Position numbers and translations under genes: made by a program. A stretch of DNA of 54,326 bases from an uncultured Eubacteriales bacterium (GTDB taxonomy: Bacteria; Bacillota; Clostridia; Oscillospirales; Acutalibacteraceae): positions 1-54,326 of the forward strand of contig ONCR01000002.1 of the NCBI GenBank assembly GCA_900316345.1. The letters run 5' to 3'. Positions 34,635 to 42,668 of the stretch are shown piece by piece. The stretch's first letter is position 1; every line of letters begins with the position of its first letter. Under the pieces are notes generated by a model, which had not been told where the DNA came from, ran no database searches, and saw nothing but the letters and a program-made list of their open reading frames with translations.

Positions 34635-37600
34635 TTATTTTACCGTAGCGGTTTTAGCAATTGAAAGCGGAGAATAAATCTTTTTGCCGCTCTTTACCAT
34701 ATAGGACTTAATTTTAACGTAGTACTTTTTGCCTGACTTAAGTCCGGTAATGGTTTTGCTTGTTTTAGAAGCGCCCTTAACTGTAACGGTTTTAGCGCCC
34801 TTCATATTCTTCTTTGTTGAATACTTGATTACATAGCCCTTAACGCCCTTAGTTGCGCTCTTCTTCCATGTAACCTTAATTGCGCCCTTCTTAGCCGTCA
34901 GCTTAACCTTCTTTGCGTTCTTCGGGCCGATTGTATATTTAACGGTCTTTGCCTTGCCCTCGTAGCCGCCGATGAAGGTTACGGTTACTTTATAGGTTCC
35001 GATTTTCTTTGAATTATTGTTCGAATAAGTAACTTTATAGGAAACGCCCTTTGTAAGGGTTTCGCCGTTAAGGGTTACCTTAACGCTCGGCTTCTGGATT
35101 TTGCCGTTATAGCTGAACTTTCTCTTTGTAAGGGTAACCTTTGCCTTGCTTGCGTCAATCGGGCTGAGGTTAAGGGTTGCGTTAATGCCGTCAATAGCTT
35201 CGCCGATTGATTTGCCTGCGTCGGCAGTAGCGTCCTTGTTTTCGCCGTTATCGTAGAAATAATCAAGAATAGCAGCGTAGGTATCAAGCTTACCTGCTTC
35301 AACAGCTTTATCAACAAGGGTTGAAATGTTGCTGCCTACAAGCGGAATTCCGCCGATTTTTTCTTTAAGGCCTTCAGCATTTTCCTTATTTGCAAAGAGG
35401 TTGTTATATAAGTAATATACAAGCTCGGTGAACATTACGTCGCCGTCGATATATCTTACGGCAACATAGTCCTTATCCTGCTGCGCGCTCGCATTAACCT
35501 TAAATGTTGTGTACTTGTTAAGCTCGGTTAAATCCGGCATTGCAAGAGTTACGCCGAGGCCTGAAAGCTTATCATTAATCAGCTTAAGAAGTGCGTTAGG
35601 AAGAACATATTTATTAAGAACTGTTTCAAGCGGAACGTCGTCAATCTTAATATCCGTTACAAGCGGAGCTAACATACCGAGGTTGCTTGTAAGGTTCTTA
35701 TAGATTGTTGAGGGAAGGTCGCTTGTAATAATATCGCCGAGTCTCGGGATAAGAGCAAGTACGTCGGTAATTGTATGAAGGTCGCTGTCAATAAACTTAA
35801 ATACGTTATCAACTATCGGGCGAAGTAAAGCGTCGCCGGCGATAGCCATTGCAGCCTTGCCCTTATCATATGAGCTGCCTTCTGCAGCGGCATAAGCCTT
35901 CTGGAATTCGCTGTAATAATTTGCTTTATACTGAGCGTCAGTCATAAAGCCTGTTACGCCGAGAGCTTCAAGAGCCTTAACGCAGCATTCGTAAACGCCG
36001 AAGGTGAATTCGCCCGTGGTCTTATCAACATAGTTGAAGAACTCAACGCCGAGATTCATACCAAAAATGTTAAATTCGGGTGAAAGAACAGCCGTCATCG
36101 GGCGGAGAGCAGCAAGCGCTGCGTTAACAAAGCCGTCCTTATCGCCATCCTTGAAACCGAAATCGCCGCTCTTGAATTCGATAGCTGCTATTGCGTCGTA
36201 AATATTGGCGTCCTCATAGATTGTTTTGCCTTCGGCATCTTCGCCGCAGTCAATCTGAACGGGAGAACCGTCCTCTTCCGTAGGAACCTTGTCAGCGTCG
36301 ATACAAGCTTCTATCTTTTCCTTTGCGGAAGTATACTTAGCTTCAATAAGCGTATCCCTGACGCTTGAAGTAGGAATAAGCATCTGAGCAAGAAGCCCCG
36401 CCTTAACGGGTGTTCCCTGAACTTCAACGTCCTTCTGGTTATGGGAAAGGCTTGCATAAAGCGAATAAATCTTGCCTACGGTTGCGTTTGTATAATACTT
36501 TTCAAGAGCTGAATTTACAACGTCGTTCTTATCGTCGATAGCAATGCTGTCCGTAAGAAGCGGAAGAACATCGTCAATAGCGAAGTTTTCAACATTATCA
36601 ATGCTCTTTGAAAGACCTAAATTATTGATTGCGTCGCTTGACTTCGGAAGAGTAGCCTTGTCCGCCTTCTTGGCAGCCTCGGAGGAATGCTTATCAGGGT
36701 CAACGTCAGGTGTCTGAATCCGGCAATACTTAGCCCAAACATCCTCATCCTCATATGCGTTCTTCTTAGCGTCATCCGAAAGAGCGCGGTATTTTTCAGC
36801 CGCTTCCTTGCGAACGGCATCGTCAACGTTGTCAAGGTCAACCGAATTAACGTAATCCTTAAATTCGCTGGAGATGATTATAATATATGTGTTATAAAGT
36901 GTTTTATCTGACTTAACAAGAGTTTTAAGGTCGTCGCTGAGAGCATTATAAAGCTCGGTTGCCGTCTCTCTGTTTTCATCTGTTATATTGTTAAGGTCAA
37001 CGCCTTCAACATAATACCTGAACGGAGCGATAAGCATTTGTCTGTACTTATCATAAATCTTCTTGTATTTTGAGCCGGTTTTAATAACATCCTTGAATTC
37101 GTCAACCGTGTTTTCAAGTTTTTCGGTTGCAGTATCAATATTGGTCTGAGTAACGTTATCAATATCAACACCGTTAACATAGTTAACGAAATCGCTCGTC
37201 ATAATTGTTTCGGTATTATTCCAGAGGTCTGTTGTTGCCCTTACGGTATTCTGGAATTCAGCTTTGAGGTCATTGAACTTCTGCCAGGTTTCGGTAACGT
37301 TTTCAGCTGTGATTGTACCGCTTGCGATTACGCCGTTAACGTATTCCTCGTATTCATCAAGAGGAAGGTATTCGGCATATTCGTCAGCAACAAGGCCGAT
37401 AAGGTCAACAATCTTGCTCTTACCGTCGTTAATGCCTACGTAAGCAGCGGCGTTGCTCATTGTTGAAGGATTAGCCTGTAAGTATGCAATTGAATCAGCC
37501 TCATCACCTTCGCCGAACTTAACGTTCTCTCTCATGGTGATGTTTGAAATCTGAATATTGAAAAGAGCGTTAATGTTAGCTGAAATAGTTTTGATTACAA

Positions 37601-38660
37601 CCTTAGCTTCGGGTGAAAGCGCGTCATACGCTTTGTAAGCAGCCTTGATATCGGCAAAATCAACGTCCTCGCCCGCTACAAGCTGAAGACCTGCGTCAAT
37701 GTTAAGCGCCGCAGCGTTTGCAAGGCCTTCATATCTGTCGCCCGCATCCTCTAAAGCGGTGAAATAATCAACATAGAATGCCTTTGAGTTAGCGTTTGCG
37801 TTAGCATAGAAATCCTTAAGAAGACCGTAGTATTCTGCAACCGCTTCATCACTTATCCACTTGCTGCTCTTTATATACTTATTCTTAAGAACGGTACCGT
37901 TAAGAGGCATAGCCGAATAGCGATAATAGAGTTCTGCAAATCTTTTACCGTGCCTTTCAGCGAAGTAATAGTTAAGGCTTGAATCAAACGAATTAGCCTT
38001 AGCATAGTTAGTCTTCTGTGTATTGGCAAAAGCGTCGCTTACCGTACTTGTTGACTGAATAACAAGAATATCGGCAAAGTCAATCTGAGCTGCGGAGTAA
38101 TCCTTATAGTTTGCCCAAAACGCTTCAAACTTTGCTTTAGCGGCTGCGTTTGTTCCGTAATAAAGGTTATTTAAGCTACCGCCTATCTGGTTAATTTTTG
38201 CAGATGCATAATCAGCGTCAACCGCCTGCGCATTGAGAGCGTTGAAATCCGCGATAACGTCAATATAATCCTGAGGAACGGGAAGAATTGCATTATAAGC
38301 AGCCTTCGTTGCAGCGTCCCCGTTTGCAAGCGCGGTTAACTCCGTAGCTCTGTTTGTTGGGTTTCTCGCCTTATTCTTATTAATAAGAATTTGAGTTGTT
38401 GCAACGTGGAGAGCGTAAGCATAAAGATACGGATTCATCTTTGTAACGTCCTGAAGGGCGTTAATCTTTTCAAGCATGGTTGTATCCGTAGCCTGAACAT
38501 CGTTTGCGCTCATGCTGTTTAATGCAGCTTCAGCTGCCGAATCTGCCGCTTCGATAGCTTCCCGGCTGTCAGCCGCGAAAGCAAAAAACGACAGTGAACA
38601 CGATGTTACAAGCATAACAAAAGCAAGTAACATACTGATTAGTTTCTTAGACTTTGTCAT
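34635..38660 (-). CDS. Giant secreted protein with helical repeats and Ig/Fn3 tail
   Basis: A 1341-residue exported protein. AAAGGAG sits 8 nt before the ATG at 38660; a GTG three codons upstream has poorer spacing. A signal peptide ends near AFA at about residue 29. Residues about 30-480 are helical. From about 470 to 660 there are short repeats of the form FxxYVxxVDLxNVTxxxxxxA...YxxL. From about 833 one copy of the large unit seen in the 2479-residue protein appears (GFKDGDKDGFVNAALAALRP, then ALEALGV, then LPNALLKLIND). Residues about 1170-1250 look like a bacterial Ig-type domain (FSYNGKIQKPSVKVTLNGE), followed by an Fn3-like domain rich in Lys to the end. No covalent wall anchor is seen; the basic tail may hold it to the wall. 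Function unknown. Confidence 0.8.
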   Translation of the reverse strand: MTKSKKLISMLLAFVMLVTSCSLSFFAFAADSREAIEAADSAAEAALNSMSANDVQATDTTMLEKINALQDVTKMNPYLYAYALHVATTQILINKNKARNPTNRATELTALANGDAATKAAYNAILPVPQDYIDVIADFNALNAQAVDADYASAKINQIGGSLNNLYYGTNAAAKAKFEAFWANYKDYSAAQIDFADILVIQSTSTVSDAFANTQKTNYAKANSFDSSLNYYFAERHGKRFAELYYRYSAMPLNGTVLKNKYIKSSKWISDEAVAEYYGLLKDFYANANANSKAFYVDYFTALEDAGDRYEGLANAAALNIDAGLQLVAGEDVDFADIKAAYKAYDALSPEAKVVIKTISANINALFNIQISNITMRENVKFGEGDEADSIAYLQANPSTMSNAAAYVGINDGKSKIVDLIGLVADEYAEYLPLDEYEEYVNGVIASGTITAENVTETWQKFNDLKAEFQNTVRATTDLWNNTETIMTSDFVNYVNGVDIDNVTQTNIDTATEKLENTVDEFKDVIKTGSKYKKIYDKYRQMLIAPFRYYVEGVDLNNITDENRETATELYNALSDDLKTLVKSDKTLYNTYIIIISSEFKDYVNSVDLDNVDDAVRKEAAEKYRALSDDAKKNAYEDEDVWAKYCRIQTPDVDPDKHSSEAAKKADKATLPKSSDAINNLGLSKSIDNVENFAIDDVLPLLTDSIAIDDKNDVVNSALEKYYTNATVGKIYSLYASLSHNQKDVEVQGTPVKAGLLAQMLIPTSSVRDTLIEAKYTSAKEKIEACIDADKVPTEEDGSPVQIDCGEDAEGKTIYEDANIYDAIAAIEFKSGDFGFKDGDKDGFVNAALAALRPMTAVLSPEFNIFGMNLGVEFFNYVDKTTGEFTFGVYECCVKALEALGVTGFMTDAQYKANYYSEFQKAYAAAEGSSYDKGKAAMAIAGDALLRPIVDNVFKFIDSDLHTITDVLALIPRLGDIITSDLPSTIYKNLTSNLGMLAPLVTDIKIDDVPLETVLNKYVLPNALLKLINDKLSGLGVTLAMPDLTELNKYTTFKVNASAQQDKDYVAVRYIDGDVMFTELVYYLYNNLFANKENAEGLKEKIGGIPLVGSNISTLVDKAVEAGKLDTYAAILDYFYDNGENKDATADAGKSIGEAIDGINATLNLSPIDASKAKVTLTKRKFSYNGKIQKPSVKVTLNGETLTKGVSYKVTYSNNNSKKIGTYKVTVTFIGGYEGKAKTVKYTIGPKNAKKVKLTAKKGAIKVTWKKSATKGVKGYVIKYSTKKNMKGAKTVTVKGASKTSKTITGLKSGKKYYVKIKSYMVKSGKKIYSPLSIAKTATVK

Positions 38661-38704
38661 AAAAAACACTCCTTTACACTAAATGACTGATTTAGTCTCA
38701 CTTT

Positions 38705-38733
38705 ATTATAATAATAATATAATAAAAAGTCAA
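38705..38733 (-). promoter_or_regulatory. Promoter of the 1341-residue gene
   Basis: On the minus strand TTGACT (38728-38733), 17 nt and TATAAT (38705-38710). The same TTGACT box with the same spacing precedes the two other giant-protein transcripts. Confidence 0.7.
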
Positions 38734-38815
38734 TACATTTTATGAATATTTTATGAACATTTTTTATGTATTTTATTAACAGGCACAATATAATGGTAAT
38801 AGATTAATAATTAAA

Positions 38816-38840
38816 GGAGGGTACAGCGACCCTCCCCGAC
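38816..38840 (-). repeat. GGGAGGG hairpin repeat, terminator position after the metal ATPase
   Basis: On the minus strand GGAGGG and CCCTCC pair across an 8-nt loop and are followed by TTTAATT. It is the most diverged of three copies in the window (others at 41098 and 51648). Confidence 0.7.
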
Positions 38841-38868
38841 AATTTAGAATTAAAACACATTAATTTTA

Positions 38869-40743
38869 TTAATTTTTTAAAGCCCTTATTGCATTTATAA
38901 CCGCTATAACCATAACTCCTACGTCTGCAAAAATCGCAAGCCACATATTCGCAATTCCGAAGGCGCCGAGCACAAGGCAAACAAGCTTTACGCCTATTGC
39001 GAAAATTATGTTTTCCCAAACTATACGCATACTCTTTTTTGAGAGCTTTACGGCTGTTGCAATTTTTAGCGGATTATCGTCCATAAGAACGACGTCAGCC
39101 GCTTCAATAGCCGCGTCGGAACCAAGCGCGCCCATTGCAATTCCCACGTCAGCGCGCGATAAAACGGGGGCGTCGTTAATTCCGTCGCCGGCAAAAGCGA
39201 GCGCTTCTCCCTTCCCTTTTTCGGCAAGAAGCTTTTCAAGATATTTAACCTTATCCTCGGGAAGAAGCGAGCTTTTATAATCGTCAATTTTAAGCTTTTC
39301 AGCCACCGATGCGGCAACCCTTTCGGAGTCGCCCGTAAGCATAACGGTTTTTAAAACGCCTGCATTTTTTAGCTCCTTAACAGCCTGTTCCGAGCTTTCT
39401 TTAACAGTATCAGAAATAAGGATAAAGCCTTTAAACACGCCGTTTTCGGCAACATAAACAACCGTTCCTATTTCATCAGCTTCATCAAATTTAACGCCAA
39501 GAGAATTCATCAGTTTTGCATTGCCGGCGGCAATCTCATTGCCTTCAATCACAGCTGTAACACCGTTGCCGCTGATTTCCTTAAACGAAGCGATAATTCC
39601 ATCGTCTATTTCAAATTTATACGCCGCTTTCAGGCTTTTGCTTATAGGATGGTTTGAATAAGCTTCGGCGTGCGCGGCAAGACGAAGAAGCTCATTTTTA
39701 TCAATGCCTGAAGGTACAATTTTGCTAACCTCAAAAACGCCCTTTGTAAGCGTTCCCGTTTTATCAAAGACAAGGTATTTTATTTTAGAAAGACGCTCAA
39801 TATAACTTGCGCCTTTAACAAGAATACCGTTTCTGCTCGCGCCGCCGATAGCCGCAAAAAAAGTTAGCGGAATTGAAATAACAAGCGCGCACGGACAGCT
39901 TATAACAAGAAATGTAAGCGCCCTGTAAAGCCATTCGTTCCAGCTTGGTTCATTGCCTGAAATAAGAAGAATAATATTGGGAAGCACGGCTAAAAGCAGT
40001 GCGGAAATGCATACGGCCGGCGTATAATATCTTGCAAATTTTGAAATAAATTTTTCACTTTTGGCTTTTTTTGCGGTTGAGTTTTCAACCAAATCAAGAA
40101 TTTTTGATACCGTTGATTCGCCGAAAAGCCTTGTAGTACGTATTTTTAAAAGGCCGTTTTCGTTTATACAGCCGCTAATAACCTCGTCGCCCCGGGCAAC
40201 CTCACGCGGAAGGCTTTCGCCGGTAAGAGCGCTTGTATTTATCGCCGCTTCACCTTCAACAACAACGCCGTCAATAGGAATTTTTTCCCCGGCGGCAACC
40301 TGAATTACGCTACCCGTTTCAACCTCCTCCGGTGAAACGGTTACCGCCTCCCCGTCAACAATAAGCGTTGCAGTATCGGGACGAATATCCATAAGCGAAG
40401 CGATATTTCGCCTGCTTTTGCCTACGGCATAGCTTTGAAAAAGCTCGCCCAACTGGTAAAACAGCATAACCGCTACGGCCTCGGTAAAGCTTGAATTATC
40501 AAAAATCCCGATAGCTATTGCGCCGATTGTTGCAATAACCATAAGAAAGTTTTCATCAAAAACCTGACCTCGGAAAATTCCCCTAAAAGCTTTTTTAACA
40601 ACATCGTAACCTATAATAATATAAGGAATCATAAATGCAGCAAGGCGAAGGTACGTGTTTTCTATTTTAAGCAACGCGAAAAGCACCAGCAAAACAGCTG
40701 ATACTATTATACGTATTAATACCTTTCTTTGCTTTCTGCTCAT
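38869..40743 (-). CDS. Heavy-metal P1B-type ATPase (Zn2+/Cd2+/Pb2+ type)
   Basis: A 624-residue P1B ATPase that should export soft divalent metals. It shows the CPC metal-binding motif in the membrane (LVISCPCALVISIP, near residue 285), TGES in the actuator domain, DKTGTLTKG, the HP locus SNHPIS, and GDGINDAPVL. Eight membrane segments can be placed: two pairs before TGES, one pair around CPC, one pair at the end. It has no N-terminal metal-binding domain of its own; that domain is encoded as a separate 73-residue protein 13 bp upstream. CPC together with a zinc/cadmium-type ending suggests Zn/Cd/Pb rather than Cu, with moderate certainty. Confidence 0.88.
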   Translation of the reverse strand: MSRKQRKVLIRIIVSAVLLVLFALLKIENTYLRLAAFMIPYIIIGYDVVKKAFRGIFRGQVFDENFLMVIATIGAIAIGIFDNSSFTEAVAVMLFYQLGELFQSYAVGKSRRNIASLMDIRPDTATLIVDGEAVTVSPEEVETGSVIQVAAGEKIPIDGVVVEGEAAINTSALTGESLPREVARGDEVISGCINENGLLKIRTTRLFGESTVSKILDLVENSTAKKAKSEKFISKFARYYTPAVCISALLLAVLPNIILLISGNEPSWNEWLYRALTFLVISCPCALVISIPLTFFAAIGGASRNGILVKGASYIERLSKIKYLVFDKTGTLTKGVFEVSKIVPSGIDKNELLRLAAHAEAYSNHPISKSLKAAYKFEIDDGIIASFKEISGNGVTAVIEGNEIAAGNAKLMNSLGVKFDEADEIGTVVYVAENGVFKGFILISDTVKESSEQAVKELKNAGVLKTVMLTGDSERVAASVAEKLKIDDYKSSLLPEDKVKYLEKLLAEKGKGEALAFAGDGINDAPVLSRADVGIAMGALGSDAAIEAADVVLMDDNPLKIATAVKLSKKSMRIVWENIIFAIGVKLVCLVLGAFGIANMWLAIFADVGVMVIAVINAIRALKN

Positions 40744-40756
40744 AATTAATTACCCT

Positions 40757-40978
40757 TTATTTAAGATAAACCTCTGCGTCGTCGTCAACCTTACGGCAAG
40801 CCTTGCGAACGGCCTTCATAACCAAGGCCTCGTCGGCGCCCTCGTCAAATTCAACATTCATTTTAAGCGCCATAAAGTTAACCGTTGCGCTTTTAATGCC
40901 GTCAATTTTGTTTGCCGCAATTTCCATTTTATTAGCGCAATTAGCGCAGTCAACTTCAATTTTATAGGTTTTAGCCAT
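40757..40978 (-). CDS. HMA metal-binding protein (stand-alone domain or chaperone)
   Basis: A 73-residue HMA ferredoxin-fold protein. The metal site reads DCANCANKM at about 10-18, a CxxC on the usual loop between the first strand and helix. GAGG lies 7 nt before the ATG at 40978; the frame continues upstream only through non-ATG codons. It is first in the operon with the P1B ATPase and probably hands it metal or replaces the missing fused N-terminal domain. The last residues (DDDAEVYLK) are acidic. The CxxC lacks the usual preceding GMT. Confidence 0.88.
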   Translation of the reverse strand: MAKTYKIEVDCANCANKMEIAANKIDGIKSATVNFMALKMNVEFDEGADEALVMKAVRKACRKVDDDAEVYLK

Positions 40979-41005
40979 AATCTTACCTCGCTTCAACGAT
41001 TATAC

Positions 41006-41025
41006 ATATGAACGATTGTTCATCT
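41006..41025. promoter_or_regulatory. ArsR/SmtB-type metal operator
   Basis: ATATGAAC, a 4-nt spacer and GTTCATCT form an 8-4-8 inverted repeat with one mismatch, like the TGAACA...TGTTCA sites bound by CadC/CzrA/SmtB repressors. It lies at the transcription start of the HMA-ATPase operon, so repressor binding would block initiation. No ArsR gene is present in the window. Confidence 0.7.
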
Positions 41026-41035
41026 GTTCAAACTT

Positions 41036-41063
41036 ATTATACCATATTATATTTAAAAGTCAA
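41036..41063 (-). promoter_or_regulatory. Promoter of the HMA-ATPase operon
   Basis: On the minus strand TTGACT (41058-41063), 16 nt and a perfect TATAAT (41036-41041), immediately before the operator. Confidence 0.75.
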
Positions 41064-41097
41064 TAGTAAAATGAAAAATGATGGATCAGAAATAAAA

Positions 41098-41124
41098 CGG
41101 GAGGGCACAGAGACCCTCCCCTAC
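41098..41124 (-). repeat. GGGAGGG hairpin repeat, copy 2
   Basis: On the minus strand GTAGGGGAGGGTCTCTGTG then CCCTCCCG and TTTTATTT. It is identical over 27 bp to the copy at 51648 and is placed as a second terminator after the TtcA-like gene. Confidence 0.85.
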
Positions 41125-41135
41125 GAAGATTTGAA

Positions 41136-41165
41136 ATAAACAAGCGGCAAGGTATACCCTGCCGC
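41136..41165 (-). terminator. Terminator after the TtcA-like gene
   Basis: On the minus strand GCGGCAGGG, TATA and CCTTGCCGC form a 9-bp stem with one wobble, followed by TTGTTTATTT, a weak U-tract. Confidence 0.6.
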
Positions 41166-41168
41166 ATT

Positions 41169-42005
41169 TTAGTATTTTTCAAGAAATGAATGAAACTCGC
41201 CTTCCGTTTTATATCCGGGCATAGTGTCAAGGCAGACGGAATGTATGCTTTTAAAGATATTATGCTCAACCTCGGGATTATTTTTCTTCATTTCGGCAAT
41301 AAGGGCTTTTACTTCCCTTCGCTTGGATTCGCCTATTCCGTCCTCGCTGTTTGAATATTCGTTAACAAACCGGCAGGCGCACTGAATAAATTCAAGCTCG
41401 TTATACCTAACCCACGCAAGGATTGAGCTTTCATTAATACAGTACATCGGACGGATAAGCTCCATTCCCTCAAAGTTGGTTGAATGAAGTTTAGGCAGCA
41501 TCGCCTGAAGCTGCGAGCCGTAAAGCATTCCGAGCAAGGTCGTTTCAATAACGTCCGAAAAATGATGGCCGAGCGCTATTTTGTTACAGCCGAGCTCCTT
41601 TGCTTTTGCGTATAGGTGTCCCCTTCGCATTCTTGCGCAGAGGTAACAGGGCTTGCCGCCCACGTTTTCGGTAACGGCGAAAATATCGCTTTCAAAGACT
41701 GTAAGCGGAATTTTCAAAAGCGCCGCATTATCCTCAATTCTTTTTCGGTTTTCGGCATTATAGCCCGGGTCCATACAAAGAAAAACCAGTTCAAACTTCG
41801 TTTCGCTTACACGCTGAAGCTGCTGAAGAAGCTTTGCCATAAGCATACTGTCCTTGCCGCCCGAAATGCATACCGCGATTTTATCGCCCTCATTAACAAG
41901 CTCGTAATTCTTAACGCCTTCAATGAACGGATTCCATATTTCTTTTCGGTATTTCTTTATTATTGAACGCTCAACAAGCTGGTGTTTTTCAAGTGTTCTC
42001 GGCAT
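41169..42005 (-). CDS. TtcA-family tRNA thiolation protein (PP-loop ATPase)
   Basis: A 278-residue PP-loop protein. SGGKDSM at about 49-55 is the ATP pyrophosphatase loop. CYLCARMRRG near 121 and a later CAC near 211 supply the cysteines expected for the TtcA/TtuA group, which bind an Fe-S cluster and thiolate a tRNA base (2-thiocytidine in TtcA). The tRNA position modified cannot be told from the sequence, so no symbol is given. It starts 14 bp after the lipoprotein gene and is probably cotranscribed with it. Confidence 0.82.
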   Translation of the reverse strand: MPRTLEKHQLVERSIIKKYRKEIWNPFIEGVKNYELVNEGDKIAVCISGGKDSMLMAKLLQQLQRVSETKFELVFLCMDPGYNAENRKRIEDNAALLKIPLTVFESDIFAVTENVGGKPCYLCARMRRGHLYAKAKELGCNKIALGHHFSDVIETTLLGMLYGSQLQAMLPKLHSTNFEGMELIRPMYCINESSILAWVRYNELEFIQCACRFVNEYSNSEDGIGESKRREVKALIAEMKKNNPEVEHNIFKSIHSVCLDTMPGYKTEGEFHSFLEKY

Positions 42006-42018
42006 AGCTTACCCCTTA

Positions 42019-42588
42019 TCAGTCGTTAAAATGGCTGAATACGAGGTCAAGGCTTACCTCTTTTTCGCTTGCAAGCTTTTCCTTGCCGAAATATACGGCG
42101 TTCTTTTTAAGCGTAAACATAAAGCTTTCGTTTCTGTTTACCGGGTCCGCAAGCTCAAGGATTGTTTCGCCCTCAACTACGTTAACGGTATAATTCTCGC
42201 TTTCGGTTGAATACTTGGCGTCAAGGCCCTGTGTATTGTTTGAATCAAAATAAGAAACGTCAACCTTACTGTCGCTTGTAAACTCAAAGGCGTAGGCAGT
42301 TTTTTCATCGTCGTTATAAAGATACCATACTCCGCTTTGAAGGAAACTGTAATCGGGCTTCGCCTCGGTTGTTGCTTCGCTTGTAAGCTCCTCCGTTTTT
42401 TCGGTAGTAAGCTCCTCGGTTACCTTTTCGGCAGTAGTAGCCTCGGTTACGGCCTCGGTTGTTGCCTCAACAGCCTCGCTTTTGGATTCGGATTCAGCGC
42501 TTCCCTTGGTTTCGGGCTTTGCGCTGCACGAAGAAAACGCAAGCGCCGCCATTAATACTGATAAAATAATAGCTGTAAATTTTTTCAT
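42019..42588 (-). CDS. Lipoprotein with Thr/Glu-rich linker
   Basis: A 189-residue predicted lipoprotein. The signal sequence MKKFTAIILSVLMAALAF is followed by a lipobox-like SSC, placing the lipid-modified Cys near residue 21. Residues about 30-75 are a low-complexity Thr/Glu/Ala linker with repeated TEELT and EATT units. A small globular C-terminal domain (SGVWYLYNDDEKTAYAFEF, then YTVNVVEGETILEL) resembles short beta-barrel domains but is not a family I can name. GAGGTG lies 6 nt before the ATG at 42588, which rules out the GTG three codons upstream. Confidence 0.75.
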   Translation of the reverse strand: MKKFTAIILSVLMAALAFSSCSAKPETKGSAESESKSEAVEATTEAVTEATTAEKVTEELTTEKTEELTSEATTEAKPDYSFLQSGVWYLYNDDEKTAYAFEFTSDSKVDVSYFDSNNTQGLDAKYSTESENYTVNVVEGETILELADPVNRNESFMFTLKKNAVYFGKEKLASEKEVSLDLVFSHFND

Positions 42589-42606
42589 AACGTTCACCTC
42601 GCGCTT

Positions 42607-42635
42607 ATTTTAGCACAACGCTTTTGTAATATCAA
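42607..42635 (-). promoter_or_regulatory. Promoter of the lipoprotein-TtcA transcript
   Basis: On the minus strand TTGATA (42630-42635), 17 nt and TAAAAT (42607-42612), with an extended TGC just before the -10. Confidence 0.65.
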
Positions 42636-42668
42636 TATCAATTATAAACTAAAACACCGATTATCCTT

